DNA of 17,039 bases from Cloacimonetes bacterium UBA5456 (GTDB lineage Bacteria; Cloacimonadota; Cloacimonadia; Cloacimonadales; Cloacimonadaceae), in the NCBI GenBank assembly GCA_002427325.1, contig DIQS01000014.1, positions 62,138 through 79,176 of the forward strand. The letters run 5' to 3'. Below, piece after piece: positions 16,101-17,039 of this stretch. The translations under genes and the position numbers were made by a program. Below the pieces are notes generated by a model. It ran no database searches and was not told the origin of the DNA. It worked only from the letters and a program-made list of their open reading frames with translations. Positions within the stretch are counted from its first letter, which is position 1. Each line of letters begins with the position of its first letter.

Positions 16101-16704
16101 TTTGCGGATTGTGCACGCTCTTATTTATCTGATCCAAGACAAATGCGTCTTCTTTGAGCAACCTTAGCGCATCACTTGCCCTTGTGGTATATTCTTCCTG
16201 GATTTCCACGCGCACATTGCTGTAGAAATATAGCAGGTTTTCCTCGGGATAATATTCAAAAGGAGAAAATGTCCCGAAAGCAATACTATGTCCGTTCATA
16301 AATTCTGTTCTCATGCCCTTCGCGCTCTCTTGCGGGAAAGCCTTATCACTGTGATAGATCTCAGGATTGGGAGCATCAGGCTTTTCTGTGATCTTATGCG
16401 AAAGCGGATATTGAGTTTGAGCCGGAGCGACAAATCCCTTGAGATCGAGCTTCATTTTGCCACTGCGAACGATGGAGACACTCTTTGCCTCGCTGCCATT
16501 GGGCAAAAGCAAGATATATGCAAAGTAAGGCAAATCAGGCTCTCCGGGCAAAGCAAATGATTCAGCACCGCCGAGTTTCACCGAAACCCCTAAATTGGAT
16601 TTCGACAGCTGAGGCATTTCTAATTGATAGTCGTGACTAACAATCGCCGTCAAAGCAAGCGCAATTGTCAGAAGTGTCAGAACGATACAAGTCTTTTTTA
16701 ACAT
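13117..16704 (-). CDS. Secreted gingipain-family (C25) peptidase with type IX sorting domain
   Basis: A 1195-residue exported cysteine peptidase. A signal peptide covers about residues 1-20. It is followed by a propeptide-like region to about 200 and a C25 catalytic domain at about 213-600, with YVLLGGDDDLIPHRG, the catalytic histidine H451 in NHLGHS, and the catalytic cysteine C487 in HFTQGCYAG. The 36-residue His-Cys spacing suits gingipains. Then come Ig/CARDB-like segments (about 600-920), a jelly-roll/MAM-like segment (about 923-1093, ENDFEGWESVQ ... YIDDINV), and from 1108 a FlgD-like C-terminal domain starting LGQNYPNPFNPET and ending KKMLLVK, which directs export by the type IX system and surface attachment or release. 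Specificity, arginine or lysine, is not readable. The ATG has only a weak AGG eight bases upstream. It is the first gene of the unit with the sirtuin and cyclase. Confidence 0.93.
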   Translation of the reverse strand: MLKKTCIVLTLLTIALALTAIVSHDYQLEMPQLSKSNLGVSVKLGGAESFALPGEPDLPYFAYILLLPNGSEAKSVSIVRSGKMKLDLKGFVAPAQTQYPLSHKITEKPDAPNPEIYHSDKAFPQESAKGMRTEFMNGHSIAFGTFSPFEYYPEENLLYFYSNVRVEIQEEYTTRASDALRLLKEDAFVLDQINKSVHNPQRFAQPRSSDANGIEYLMIIDSAKEAVWQELADYNHSIGISSEMVDVNYIIANTTGQDDQEKIRNFIINFYEANPLRYVLLGGDDDLIPHRGFYVNMGTGSQVDDDIPADMYYSCLDGTWNSNNNNWWGEQYEVDLVPELAIGRICYNNNQEIQNQIHKIMSYQMTPVEDAIKSSFFCGEWLWEGPTWGGDYMDEMIGGSAMHGYTTTGVPVDWNISKLYDRTYGYSDAWGASQVRPLLSQGANLVNHLGHSFTNYNMRLNNSQVSASSITNNGVDQNYSIHFTQGCYAGSFDNRGESAGQYSSTDCISEAFMSIPTFAAGVLSHSRYGWGVQGSTNGASQRIHRQYINALFAKDIYELGWSLAESKIANIPYTTNTPVMYWVIFETNLFGCPATKVWTDAPQAITVNMPQIWPMSQMQYQINTDAENSYIKIKQGDRILYENSSDDGNFTVAFLAPLLPGDYEVFITASGRYPYASEFVVVVEDIPYIATQAVTYPEEDMLFHSGQNVNLGVTIANIGNADQVEGGSLSIVSLSNNIQIVQGEYSFSALEAGAVINLEDVFEIAIVGNFTDRAQARFRIVASYDGYTSNSEHSIRLAAPNLSLVGYQLIHSGSCVQPGELVGVSLTMKNTGTGTAYYPMMILFSYDNLGTADVFDVNFTPLAGGEMADYGLAFNVQISPDAQNGDVTLIGYMLSAENGDVSDGEFRIPIGLITYSFENDFEGWESVQLSNQFVNQWHRSSMRNKTEGGTYSMKFGSSTTGNYAASSYGAFVSPYMNIVPGSVLKFWHWMDAENHSSNNTQAWDGGTVEMSLNGGPWETILPENGYPYVIRQNPASPFEAGTLVFSGSFDWREEVFQLYDATGIAQFRFVFGSDAYTAAEGWYIDDINVIVPTVSNPEDFGVVQPLMLGQNYPNPFNPETTISFNLPRAENVLLNIYNIKGQLVRTLVNRSLPSGAHSVVWDGKNHSGELVSSGIYSYRISVAGEHKTKKMLLVK

Positions 16705-16827
16705 AAATTAAACCTACTATTTTCTTAAAGATGTTTATACTTTTTGGATTCTTTGAATCTGATATGCAAATTTTAGACCAAATTACACATGTCAAGGCTC
16801 AATATCCAATTTATTTCCTTAGATGCT

Positions 16828-16855
16828 ATATTACTGAAGCTCGCAATCTCGTCAA
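16828..16855 (-). promoter_or_regulatory. Candidate promoter of the peptidase-sirtuin-cyclase unit
   Basis: On the minus strand TTGACG (16850-16855) is followed after 16 bases by TAATAT (16828-16833). The predicted start near 16821 would give a leader of about 115 bases before the peptidase ATG at 16704. A second -35-like TTGACA (16790-16795) has only a TAAAAT 14 bases later (16770-16775), which is poor spacing. The rest of the 335-base region 16705-17039 shows no convincing gene or RNA. Confidence 0.45.
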
Positions 16856-17017
16856 GGAAGATAGACTTCAAAATAAGCCAAAAAGCGTCTATACCCTTAT
16901 CATCCTCGATAGTTAGCCCTGTCGATATTATTATTTTCATGCTATAAAATCCCTGTTTTTACCCCATTTTCCACAAATCGCTATTTACCGTATTTCCCGC
17001 CTCTTCCCTATAGGCTC

Positions 17018-17039
17018 TGGTCATGATATGGTCATGATG
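17018..17039. repeat. Two copies of an 11-bp tandem repeat at the window edge
   Basis: TGGTCATGATA (17018-17028) is followed directly by TGGTCATGATG (17029-17039), where the window ends. The two units match at 10 of 11 positions and each contains the palindrome TCATGA. Whether more copies follow cannot be seen. Confidence 0.6.

Noticed and set aside
16731..16916. A 61-codon plus-strand open frame in the region upstream of the peptidase gene
   Set aside because: No good Shine-Dalgarno, no recognisable family, and it overlaps the candidate promoter of the leftward unit.
1..17039. Search for CRISPR arrays, insertion sequences, tRNA or rRNA genes and known riboswitches
   Set aside because: No spaced direct-repeat array, transposase, terminal inverted repeats, or recognisable structured RNA was seen on either strand by eye.

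Overview
The window is a dense, moderate-GC bacterial chromosome segment with short intergenic gaps and frequent stop/start overlaps. A large secreted gingipain-type (C25) peptidase ends in an 'LGQNYPNPFNPET' type IX secretion sorting domain. This points to the FCB superphylum; Cloacimonadota is my best guess, but Ignavibacteria or Calditrichota-like relatives are not excluded by the sequence alone. I see no tRNA, rRNA, CRISPR array, insertion sequence or phage gene. All five promoter calls and all operator-like calls are pattern-based.

Region 1 (1-1830, minus strand): a four-gene thiol-redox operon in the order glutaredoxin-like protein, MarR-family regulator, OsmC/YhfA-like protein, thioredoxin-fold lipoprotein. 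It has a good sigma70-type promoter (1799-1827), very short or overlapping junctions, and a strong intrinsic terminator (59-92). Region 2 (1831-3365, plus): the divergent DNA-repair ATPase gene radA with its own promoter. A perfect 7-bp inverted repeat lies between the two divergent units.

Region 3 (3358-7378, minus): a pyrimidine biosynthesis operon pyrB-pyrC-pyrK-pyrD. It covers carbamoyl-aspartate formation, ring closure and NAD-linked dihydroorotate oxidation, and has a recognisable promoter and a short leader. carAB, pyrE, pyrF, pyrI and pyrR are not in this window. Region 4 (7379-9639, plus): a divergent TPR lipoprotein gene followed by a textbook terminator, then a DMT/EamA-family transporter.

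Region 5 (9636-17039, minus): a three-gene unit read as C25 peptidase -> CobB-type sirtuin -> 929-residue class III nucleotidyl cyclase fused to a STAND-like ATPase and TPRs. Both junctions are 4-nt stop/start overlaps, so the three proteins are probably co-transcribed and translationally coupled. This is the most unusual part of the window. It pairs an NAD-dependent protein deacylase with a soluble-adenylyl-cyclase-like signalling protein, downstream of a secreted protease. About 335 bases upstream of the peptidase hold a candidate promoter and, at the right edge, two copies of an 11-bp tandem repeat.

Several genes have longer open frames upstream of the start I chose. For pyrB, pyrC, pyrK, pyrD and the TPR lipoprotein the start was set by Shine-Dalgarno spacing. 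For the sirtuin and the transporter, which lack a strong Shine-Dalgarno, it was set by gene overlap, family N-terminus or the position of the upstream terminator.
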